The notes under the pieces: model-generated | What the model was told of the DNA's origin: nothing | The model's database searches: none | What the model saw: the letters and a program-made list of their open reading frames with translations, nothing else | Source: CANJIV01 sp046330225 | Lineage (GTDB): Bacteria; Actinomycetota; Thermoleophilia; Solirubrobacterales; Solirubrobacteraceae | Direction of reading: 5' to 3' | Length of the DNA: 64,000 nt | Assembly: GCA_046330225.1 (NCBI GenBank) | Contig: JAXLTD010000003.1 | Coordinates: forward strand, 394,261 to 458,260 | Program-made: the position numbers and the translations under genes | Shown: in pieces, positions 10,272 through 17,272 of the stretch | Layout: the number at the start of each line of letters is the position of its first letter | How positions within the stretch are numbered: position 1 is the stretch's first letter

Positions 10272-11942
10272 TTAGACCTCGACGACGACCGGCAGGACCA
10301 TCGGCCGGCGCCGCAGCCGGTCGTAGACGAACGCCGCGAGATCGTCGTGGAGCACCTGCTGAAGGAGGTCGATCTCGTGGATCTCCTCATCGGCGGCGCG
10401 AGCCAGCGAGGCATCCACGGCGTCGCGGATCTCGTCGACGAGCGCGTCGTCACCCTCCTCGAGGAAGGGCACGCCGCGGAAGATCACCTCGGGCGGCACG
10501 ACCGAGCGGCCGTCCTGCTCCGACACGGTTGCGACGACGATGAAGATGCCGTCGGCCGAGAGCATCCGGCGGTCGCGCAGCGCGACATCGGCCACGTCGC
10601 CGATGTCGACGCCGTCGACGAACACCATGCCCGACTGCTCGCGGCTCCCGAACCGCGCGCCACGGGCGTCGATGTCGAGCGGCAGCCCGTTCTCGCCCTT
10701 GAAGATGTCGTCCGGGTCGACGCCAACGGCCTCGGCCAGCCCGGCGTGCAGCCGGATGCGCTTGAAGTCGCCGTGGAACGGCATGACGTAGCGCGGCTGG
10801 GTGAGGTTCAGCATCAGCTTGATCTCCTCCGCGTACCCGTGGCCGGAGGCGTGAATCGGGGCATCGCGGGTCGTGATCACGTCGCAGCCGATGTGGTAGA
10901 GCCGGTCGATCGTCTCGTTGACCGCGCGCTCGTTCCCGGGGATCGGCGTCGCCGAGAACGCCACGGTGTCGCCCTCGTGCAGCTCGACCTGCGGGTGGTC
11001 GCGGTGCGCCATCCGGCGCAGGGCCGACAGCGGCTCGCCCTGGGATCCCGTGGAGATGATCACGAGCTTGTGGTCCGGGTAGTCCTCGACCTCGCGCAGC
11101 GGGATCATCAGCCCCTCTGGCACGTCGATGTGCCCGAGCTGCCGGCCGATGTTGACGTTCTTGCGCATCGAGCGTCCCACGAGGGCCACCTTGCGGCCGA
11201 GGGCGGCCGCGGCGTCGCAGGCCTGCTGGACCCGGTGGATGTTCGAGGCGAAGCTCGTGACGACGATGCGCCCCTCGCAGCGCGAGAAGGCCTCTTCGAG
11301 GTGGGGGCCGACCCCCGACTCCGACGGCGAGAAGCCCGCGCGGTCGGCGTTGGTCGAATCGCCGCACAGCAGCAGGATGCCGTCGCGGCCGAGCTCGGCG
11401 AGCCGGGAGACGTCGGCCGGCCCCCCGTCGACCGGGGTCTGGTCGAACTTGTAGTCGCCGGTGACGAGCACCGTGCCGAGCTCGGTGGTCAGGGCGACGG
11501 CGCACATGTCGGGAATCGAGTGCGTCATGTGGATGAGCTCGACCGAGAACGGGCCGAGGTCGAGGGTGTCGCCGGCCGCGACATCGACGAGCTCGGTGTC
11601 GCGGAGCTTGTGCTCGTCGAGCTTGGACTGGGCCATCGCCATGGTCAGCGGGCCTCCGTACACGGCGGGCACCGCATCCTGGCCGAGCTCGCGCAGGATC
11701 CAGGGCAGCGCGCCGAGATGGTCCTCGTGGCCGTGCGTGATGACGATGGCCTCGATGTCCTCGGCCCGCTCGCGCAGGTACGAGAAGTCCGGGAGCACGA
11801 GGTCGATCCCGAGCATGTCGGCGGTCGGGAAGCGCAGGCCGACGTCCACCACCACGATCCGGCCGTCGTACTCGACGACCGTCATGTTCTTGCCGATCTC
11901 GCCCAGCCCTCCGAGGGGCAGGACCCGGAGCGTGCCGCTCAC
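10272..11942 (-). CDS. rnj: Ribonuclease J
   Basis: A 556-aa metallo-beta-lactamase/beta-CASP ribonuclease with 5'-exo and endo activity in RNA decay and rRNA maturation. The metal-binding motif THGHEDHLGALPW is clear, as are LPLGGLGEIGKNM at the N-terminus, the beta-CASP region (ITSFASNIHRVQQ-like, here VVTSFASNIH) and ASGHGYAEEIKLML. The length is normal for RNase J. The GTG start at 11942 overlaps the dapA stop in GTGA, so it is translationally coupled to dapA, an arrangement common in Gram-positive bacteria. It is convergent with the beta-helix gene. Confidence 0.96.
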   Translation of the reverse strand: MSGTLRVLPLGGLGEIGKNMTVVEYDGRIVVVDVGLRFPTADMLGIDLVLPDFSYLRERAEDIEAIVITHGHEDHLGALPWILRELGQDAVPAVYGGPLTMAMAQSKLDEHKLRDTELVDVAAGDTLDLGPFSVELIHMTHSIPDMCAVALTTELGTVLVTGDYKFDQTPVDGGPADVSRLAELGRDGILLLCGDSTNADRAGFSPSESGVGPHLEEAFSRCEGRIVVTSFASNIHRVQQACDAAAALGRKVALVGRSMRKNVNIGRQLGHIDVPEGLMIPLREVEDYPDHKLVIISTGSQGEPLSALRRMAHRDHPQVELHEGDTVAFSATPIPGNERAVNETIDRLYHIGCDVITTRDAPIHASGHGYAEEIKLMLNLTQPRYVMPFHGDFKRIRLHAGLAEAVGVDPDDIFKGENGLPLDIDARGARFGSREQSGMVFVDGVDIGDVADVALRDRRMLSADGIFIVVATVSEQDGRSVVPPEVIFRGVPFLEEGDDALVDEIRDAVDASLARAADEEIHEIDLLQQVLHDDLAAFVYDRLRRRPMVLPVVVEV

Positions 11943-12799
11943 GCGGCGGCGGCTTCCAGCAGCCCGTGGCGCTCGAGCATGGACCGGACCACGTCCAGCT
12001 CCGCCTCGTCGGCCTCGACCAAGGGCAGCCGCAGGCCGCCGGCCGGCAGCCCGCAGAGGTTCAGCGCCGCCTTGACGGGGATGGGATTCACCGTGACGCT
12101 CAGCGCCTCGTACACGTCGTGAAGCGACGCATCGATCTCGCGGCGGCGGGCCGGGTCGTCGACCATCGCGCGCATCTGCTCGCCGACGAGATGGCTGGCG
12201 ACGAGGATGCCTCCGGCGCCCCCGAGATCCAGCACGTCGGCGAGCATGTCGTCGTTGCCGGCGTAGAGGTCGAGGCCGTCGATCAGGGCGACGTCGGTGT
12301 CGCGCGCCTGCTTGATCGCCTCGATCCCGTCGATCTGGGCCAGCTCGGCGCACAGGTCGTTCGGCATGTCCAGGCCGGTCCGCCCGGGGATGTTGTAGAG
12401 GATGATCGGCCGGTCGGTGGCGGCGGCAACCGCCGTGAAGTGGGCGATGAGGCCGCGCCGGTTGGGCTTGACGTAGTACGGCGTCACCGACAGCAGCGCG
12501 TCGGCGCCGGCCGCCGTCGCCTGCTCGGTCAGCTCGACAGCGTGTCGCGTGTCGTTCGAGCCGACGCCGGCCACCACCGTGTGGCGGCCGCCAAGCTCCT
12601 GAACCGCCAGCCGGATCAGGCCAATGTGCTCCTCGTCGGTGAGCGTGGCGGCCTCGCCGGTGGAGCCCGCGATGACGAGCCCGTCCGAGCCGTGCTCGAC
12701 GAGGTGGTGCATGAGCCGCACGGCGCCGTCGGTGTCGACGCGCCCGTCCGGCCCAAACGGCGTCACCATCGCCGTGAGAATCGCCCCGAGATCAGCCAT
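11939..12799 (-). CDS. dapA: 4-hydroxy-tetrahydrodipicolinate synthase
   Basis: A 286-aa cytoplasmic TIM-barrel enzyme condensing pyruvate with aspartate semialdehyde, the first committed step to diaminopimelate and lysine. Visible motifs are GSTGEAATL (substrate loop), the catalytic Tyr in LLSVTPYYVKPN, the GRTGLDMP region and the Schiff-base Lys in IEAIKQARD. The length is normal. It is the first gene of a two-gene unit with rnj (4-base overlap) and lies about 2.5 kb from dapB on the same strand, linking cell-wall precursor synthesis with RNA decay genes. Confidence 0.96.
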   Translation of the reverse strand: MADLGAILTAMVTPFGPDGRVDTDGAVRLMHHLVEHGSDGLVIAGSTGEAATLTDEEHIGLIRLAVQELGGRHTVVAGVGSNDTRHAVELTEQATAAGADALLSVTPYYVKPNRRGLIAHFTAVAAATDRPIILYNIPGRTGLDMPNDLCAELAQIDGIEAIKQARDTDVALIDGLDLYAGNDDMLADVLDLGGAGGILVASHLVGEQMRAMVDDPARRREIDASLHDVYEALSVTVNPIPVKAALNLCGLPAGGLRLPLVEADEAELDVVRSMLERHGLLEAAAA

Positions 12800-12841
12800 G
12801 GGGTCAGTATTCCACTCGCGCGGGGCGGAAGTCGGACGGCA

Positions 12842-14098
12842 TCAGTCGGTGCGGGCCGCGCGCCGGAGCGCGAGGCCGACGGCCAGCAGCGCAAGCCCCG
12901 CGAGGACGAGCATGACCGTGTCGGAGCCGGTGAAGGGCAGCGCCCCGCCGGCGGTCGCGGCGGCGGTGGCCTGGTCGGCGCCGCCAGCGCCGCCGGCCCC
13001 GCCGGTTCCGTCGACCCCGGAGACCACCTCGCCGCCGTCGCCGCCGTACGCGTCGACGGCGGGCGCCGGCGTCGAGGCCACGTTGACGGGCTTGGCGGCG
13101 GGAGGCTTCGGGGGTGCTGGAGCCGCTGGGGCCGCTTTGCCCTTCGCAGCCGTCTGGACGTGGTCGTGGTTGACGACGGCGATCGCGCCGGCCGCCACGG
13201 CGGCCGTGGCCGCTCCGGCCGCGGCCACGCCGAGGATCTTGCCCAGCCCGAACCGCGCGCCGGTGGACGCGACCGCCAGCCCGCCGCCGCCGGCGGCCCC
13301 GCCGCCGCCCCCGCCCCCGAGCACGCCGGCGAGGATCGCCGCGGCGCCGGCGGCCGGCAGCACCGGGAAGAGCGCGTTGAAGTCGTTGCGGCGCCCGTCG
13401 ATCGCCGTCCGGAAGGCCTGGCACTCGCTGCAGGAGCGCAGGTGGGCCCGCAGCTGGCGCCCGCGCAGCCGCCGGCCGTCCCCGTCCGACAGGGCGCGCT
13501 GGACCGTTTCGCAGGGCAGCTCACGACCCATGGAGAGGTCCTGGAGCGCAACCCGCGCCTCGTAGACGGCCTGCTTGGCGGTCGCCGGCGTCGTGGCCAG
13601 CGCCGCCGCGATTTCGGCGTACTCGAGCCCGGAGAGCTCGCGCAACACCAGGGCGGACCGCTGCCGGTCCGGCAGCGCCTTCAAGTCCGTGACCAGCGTC
13701 TCCAGCCGCGCCCGGGTCGCCGCATCGTGCTCGGGCGCCGCGAGCCCGGGCAGCTCGTCGTCGAGTTCGGCCTGCGGGCGCCGGGCCCGCAGCAGCGTGA
13801 TCGACTCGTTGTGAGCGATGCGGTAGAGCCATGCCTTGAGCGCGCCGGCCTGGTCCTGCGAGCCGATCGAGGTGAGCGCCTTGGCCATCGTGGCCTGGAG
13901 CGCGTCGGCCGCATCCTCCGGCGATCCGACGATCGACAGGCAGTAGCGGTAGAGCCCCTGGTGGTAGCGCTCGTAGATCTGCGCGAACGCTGCTGCGTCC
14001 CCGGCCGCCGCGCGGCGGGCCAGCTTGTCGTCGCTCTGCCGCCCGAGCGGCAGAACGCCAGCCCTCACTGGGGCGGATTCGACGGCGATGTCGGTCAA
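12842..14098 (-). CDS. ECF sigma factor fused to zinc-finger anti-sigma domain, membrane segment and LPFTG sorting tail
   Basis: 418 aa in one unbroken frame. Region sigma-2 is at about residues 38-106 (FAQIYERYHQGLYRYCLSIV, AWLYRIAHNESITLLR). Sigma-4 is at about 130-190 (LPDRQRSALVLRELSGLEYA, TPATAKQAVYEAR). A ZAS-type zinc motif HLRSCSEC (H-x3-C-x2-C) follows near 220. Gly/Ala-rich hydrophobic segments (about 240-300) include one good membrane helix, then a Pro/Ala-rich linker and VDAYGGDGG. The end is LPFTG (from residue 387), a hydrophobic helix and a basic tail, the layout of a sortase substrate. The start codon is TTG. Fusions of ECF sigma and anti-sigma domains are known (ECF52/53-like); the sorting signal is unusual. 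It lies downstream of the small LPFTG gene on the same strand. Promoter specificity unknown. Confidence 0.88.
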   Translation of the reverse strand: MTDIAVESAPVRAGVLPLGRQSDDKLARRAAAGDAAAFAQIYERYHQGLYRYCLSIVGSPEDAADALQATMAKALTSIGSQDQAGALKAWLYRIAHNESITLLRARRPQAELDDELPGLAAPEHDAATRARLETLVTDLKALPDRQRSALVLRELSGLEYAEIAAALATTPATAKQAVYEARVALQDLSMGRELPCETVQRALSDGDGRRLRGRQLRAHLRSCSECQAFRTAIDGRRNDFNALFPVLPAAGAAAILAGVLGGGGGGGAAGGGGLAVASTGARFGLGKILGVAAAGAATAAVAAGAIAVVNHDHVQTAAKGKAAPAAPAPPKPPAAKPVNVASTPAPAVDAYGGDGGEVVSGVDGTGGAGGAGGADQATAAATAGGALPFTGSDTVMLVLAGLALLAVGLALRRAARTD

Positions 14099-14120
14099 GA
14101 CGCCATGGAGTTCGGCGGAA

Positions 14121-14135
14121 CAGGCGAAACGCCTG
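14121..14135. promoter_or_regulatory. Small hairpin upstream of the sigma-factor gene
   Basis: CAGGCG-AAA-CGCCTG forms a perfect 6-bp stem with a 3-base loop in the 124-base gap between the small LPFTG gene and the sigma-fusion start. It could modulate read-through or translation of the sigma gene. No U-tract is present, so it is not a convincing terminator. No clear ECF-type promoter was recognised in this gap. Confidence 0.3.
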
Positions 14136-14222
14136 GCCCCGGCATCCGTGACCGTTGGGCCTCAACAAGGGTAGAGGTTTGCGCTCGGAGGGCGTGCAGG
14201 CAACCTCGGATCAGCTCATGGG

Positions 14223-14555
14223 CTAGGCCGAGGTCGGGGTGGACCCCTCGTGGCGGTCGCGGCGGGCGACCCAGCGCAGCGTCCCGCCCAGCAGCACCAG
14301 GACGGCGCCGCCGCCGGCGATCGCCAGCGCATCGAAGCCCGTGAACGGGAGGTTTCCGCTCGTCGTGGAGCCGGACGAGTCGGTCGTGCTGAGGACGTCC
14401 CCGCCGTCGTTGGCGTAGGCGTCGACGGACGGATCCTGCGCCATCGCCGGCGCCGCGGTGGCCAGCATCGCGGTCGCCGCCAGCGGCAGTGCCGCCCGGC
14501 GCAGCCAGCGCGTCCGGTCCCGGTCGGTGGTGGTGGTGTGCTCGTCGGCGGTCAT
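14223..14555 (-). CDS. Small secreted LPFTG-anchored protein
   Basis: 110 aa. The signal peptide covers about residues 16-40 (RRAALPLAATAMLATAAPAMA). The mature part is only about 30 residues (starting QDPSVDAYANDGGDVLST). LPFTG begins near residue 69, followed by a hydrophobic helix and a basic tail: a minimal sortase substrate. The ATG at 14555 has GGAGG at a good distance; an upstream in-frame start would place non-signal residues first. Its ectodomain pattern VDAY-x2-DGG-x-V-x-S recurs in the neighbouring sigma-fusion protein, whose gene follows 124 bases downstream, so the two probably work in the same wall-linked signalling device. Confidence 0.75.
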   Translation of the reverse strand: MTADEHTTTTDRDRTRWLRRAALPLAATAMLATAAPAMAQDPSVDAYANDGGDVLSTTDSSGSTTSGNLPFTGFDALAIAGGGAVLVLLGGTLRWVARRDRHEGSTPTSA

Positions 14556-14690
14556 CACGGCGCCTCCAGTGCCCCGCTCGCAAGCGGCAGTCGTGGTCAA
14601 ACGGTCTCGCAGGCTGAGACGCGCGACCGCGGCGTCCGTCAGGACCTATCTCTGAGTTGCCGGGAGTTCGTGACCTTCCGCCCGGGCCGT

Positions 14691-14720
14691 CCCGTCCCGC
14701 CCGCCGGCGGGCGGGACGGG
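14691..14720. terminator. Perfect 30-bp palindrome, probable U-less terminator
   Basis: Arms CCCGTCCCGCCCGCC and its exact complement abut without a loop, immediately 3' of the stop of the Ala/Pro-rich gene at 14733. There is no T-run. GC hairpins without U-tracts at gene ends are common in high-GC actinobacteria. It may instead insulate the downstream LPFTG gene from read-through. Confidence 0.55.
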
Positions 14721-14732
14721 GAGCGCGGCAGA

Positions 14733-15199
14733 TCAGCCCGCCAGCGGGTCGCCGCTGGACAGCGTGGGCGGCTTGGTGGGATCCGGCGCCGCCGGGGCGG
14801 CCGGAGCGGCCGCCGGGGGCGCTGGCGGCGCGGGCGGAGGCGCGGCGGCCTCGGGCGCCGGCGGGGCCGGGGGCGCGGCGGGCGCCTCGGCCTGCGGCGG
14901 GGCCGGGCGCGGGCGGGGCCGGCGGGGCCGGTGGCCGGTGCCGCGGCCTGCGGGGCCGGTGGCGCGGGCGGTGCCGCCGGTGGCGCGGGCGGAGCCGCAG
15001 GCGGGGCGGGCGCGGCCGCGCCCTCCGCCGGAATCGGCCGCCCGTGCTTGTCGTACTGGACCGGAGCCGGCGCGGCTGGTGCGCCGGCCGACTGGGACTG
15101 GTTGAACTGCGACTGCTTCTCGTCGAGCTTCTGCTGCGCCTGCTCGGCCATCTGCTTGCCCTGCTCGGCCAACTGCTTGGCCTTGTCCATGAAACCCAT
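14733..15199 (-). pseudogene. Ala/Pro-rich small protein interrupted by a frameshift
   Basis: The start at 15199 (MGFMDKAKQLAEQGKQMAEQ) has AAGGAGAG upstream and encodes an amphipathic helix then VQYDKHGRPIPAEG, a pattern of small cytoplasmic 'SHOCT-adjacent' actinobacterial proteins. The Pro/Ala tail stays in frame to about 14930. There this frame becomes improbably Arg-rich, while the neighbouring frame continues as Pro/Ala and ends sensibly (PDPTKPPTLSSGDPLAG, stop at 14733). A one-base indel in the GC repeat explains this. It may be a sequencing or assembly error rather than true inactivation. Function unknown. Confidence 0.6.
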
Positions 15200-15311
15200 G
15201 GGCTCTCCTTGGAACGATCCGGGACGGTGACGAAGTGTGCCCGCAGTCAACCGTGCCGCGGCGCCGCGCGCAAGGCCTGCGGACGGCCATCCTGGCCGAG
15301 CGCTCCGAGGA

Positions 15312-15980
15312 TCAGTCTTCGAGGCCGAGCAGGTGCTCGAGGCCGACCACGGGCGAGCGGTCCAGCTCGCCGACGCGGCGGATCGCCAGCAGGACGCCGG
15401 GCATGAAGGACTCCCGCCCGATCGTCCGGTGGCTGATGGTGAGCGTCTGCGCCAGGCCCCCGAGGATCACGTCCTGATCGGCCACGACGCCGGGCAGCCG
15501 GATCGAATGGATCGGCGGCTCCGGGCGGCCCGACGCCGCCGCCATGAGCTCGGCCGTGCGCTTCGCCGTCCCGCTCGGCGCGTCGAGCTTGGCCGGGTTG
15601 TGGGCCTCCACGATCTCGGCGTGCTCGAGGTGACGGGCCGCCTCCGCCGCGAAGCGCATCATGAGCACCGCGCCGATCGCGAAGTTCGGCGCGACGAAGA
15701 CGTTGGCGCCCGTGGCGCCGCGCAGGGGCTCGAGATCGAACCCCGTCGTCCCGATCACCGCATGCACGCCGGCGGCCACGCAGGCCAGTGCGTTCTCCAG
15801 CACCGTGTCCGGCCGGGTGAAGTCCACGACCACGTCGGCGTCGCCGAGCACGTCGGCCAGGGACACGGCCAGCGCCGGATCGGCCCGGCCGGTGAGCTCG
15901 AGGTCGCTCGCCGCCTCCACGGCCGCGCAGGTCGTCTGCCCCATCTTCCCGGCGGCGCCGGCCACCGCAACGCGGATCAT
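15312..15980 (-). CDS. dapB: 4-hydroxy-tetrahydrodipicolinate reductase
   Basis: A 222-aa NAD(P)H-dependent reductase, the step after DapA in diaminopimelate/lysine synthesis. The Rossmann motif is VAVAGAAGKMGQ; the catalytic segment reads EIVEAHNPAKLDAPSGTA with the expected Lys. IGTTGF and PNFAIGAVLM are also family-typical. Slightly short for DapB (usually 240-270 aa). The ATG at 15980 overlaps the stop of the M16 peptidase gene (ATGA), so the two are coupled in the unit pnp - M16 - dapB. Confidence 0.95.
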   Translation of the reverse strand: MIRVAVAGAAGKMGQTTCAAVEAASDLELTGRADPALAVSLADVLGDADVVVDFTRPDTVLENALACVAAGVHAVIGTTGFDLEPLRGATGANVFVAPNFAIGAVLMMRFAAEAARHLEHAEIVEAHNPAKLDAPSGTAKRTAELMAAASGRPEPPIHSIRLPGVVADQDVILGGLAQTLTISHRTIGRESFMPGVLLAIRRVGELDRSPVVGLEHLLGLED

Positions 15981-17260
15981 GCGGCCGCCAGCTCCGGGCT
16001 CAGGAGCGCCAGCGCCTCGCGGAAGCGGCTCTCGTCCGGGCCGATGCCGGCCGCCGAGAGCCGCGCGACAGGGAAGAGCTCGGCGGCGAGGCCCTCGAGG
16101 TCGCCGAGGGTCACCGCGTCGATCCGCTCGATGAGCTCGTCGAGGCTCGGGATCGGCAGGCCGGCCAGCACGCTCGATCCCAGGCGGTGCATGCGGGTCC
16201 CGGTGGATTCGAGCGAGAGGACGATGCGGCCCTTGACGTTCTCGCGCGCGCGGTCGAGCTCGCCGGCAGTGGCTGGCGTGTCCTGGAAGCGGCGCAGCTC
16301 CTCGCCGATCACCCGCAGGGCCTGCGCCACGTTGTCGCCGCGGGTGCCCACGTACAGGCCGACCTGGCCGGTGCCGTGGTACTGGCTGGCGAACGAGTGC
16401 ACCGAGTAGGCCAGGCCCCGGCGCTCGCGCACCTCCTGGAAGAGCCGTGAGCTGCTCGTCCCCCCCAGGATCGCGTCGAGGACCCGCAGCGCGTAGCGGC
16501 GCTCGTCGTCGCGGGCCAGGCCCGGGCCGCCCAGGCACACGTGGTACTGCTCGGTGTCCTTGCGCTCGAACCGGGCCTCCGGAAGGCGGGCTGGCGGCGC
16601 GGGCGGGGCCGGAGCGGTCGCGCCGGCGGGCGCGGATCCCAGCGTGGACTCGGCGAGCGCGACGATGCTGTCGTGGTCGATCGACCCTGCCGCGGCGACG
16701 ACGACGTTCGCCGGCACGTAGCGCGCGCGGTGAAAGGCGGCGATCTGCTCCAGCGGCGTGCCGGCGATCACCTCGGCGCGCCCGATGATCGGGCGCCCGA
16801 GCGGGTCGTCGCCGAACACGGCAGTGCCGAGCACGTCGAAGACCTTGTCCTGGGGATCGTCCTCGTACATCGCGATCTCCTCCAGGACCACCTGCCGCTC
16901 GGCATCGGCCTCGGCGAGGGTCGGGCGCCAGACCATGTCGGCCATGACGTCGAACGCGCGCGGGACGTGACGGTCCAGCACGCGCGAGTACACCGACGTG
17001 GACTCCTTGCCGGTGCCGGCGTTCAGCTCCGCCCCCATCCCGTCGAAGATCTGGTCGATCTCCAGCGAGCTGAAGCGCCCGGTGCCGCGGAACACGAGGT
17101 GCTCGAGGAGGTGGGACAGGCCCGCCTCGTCCGGCGCCTCGGCCCGCGACCCGGTCCCGATGAAGAACCCGAGCGCCGCGGACCGCACGGAGGGCATGGC
17201 CTCCGTGACGATCCGCACGCCCGAGTCCAGGCGGGTGAGCTGGTGCTCGGCGGGTGCCAC
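15977..17260 (-). CDS. M16-family zinc metallopeptidase (processing-peptidase-like)
   Basis: 427 aa with the inverted zinc motif H-x2-E-H in SHLLEHLVFRGT near residue 50 and the downstream Glu region. Two M16 half-domains are present, with the Arg/Tyr substrate-binding region (RERRGLAYSVHSFASQYHGTG) in the second. Bacterial relatives (YmxG/PqqL-like) are commonly encoded beside pnp in Gram-positive genomes, as here, but their physiological substrates are mostly unsettled. It starts 12 bases after the pnp stop and overlaps dapB by 4 bases. Confidence 0.9.
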   Translation of the reverse strand: MAPAEHQLTRLDSGVRIVTEAMPSVRSAALGFFIGTGSRAEAPDEAGLSHLLEHLVFRGTGRFSSLEIDQIFDGMGAELNAGTGKESTSVYSRVLDRHVPRAFDVMADMVWRPTLAEADAERQVVLEEIAMYEDDPQDKVFDVLGTAVFGDDPLGRPIIGRAEVIAGTPLEQIAAFHRARYVPANVVVAAAGSIDHDSIVALAESTLGSAPAGATAPAPPAPPARLPEARFERKDTEQYHVCLGGPGLARDDERRYALRVLDAILGGTSSSRLFQEVRERRGLAYSVHSFASQYHGTGQVGLYVGTRGDNVAQALRVIGEELRRFQDTPATAGELDRARENVKGRIVLSLESTGTRMHRLGSSVLAGLPIPSLDELIERIDAVTLGDLEGLAAELFPVARLSAAGIGPDESRFREALALLSPELAAA

Positions 17261-17272
17261 CCGGCGTCGCGG

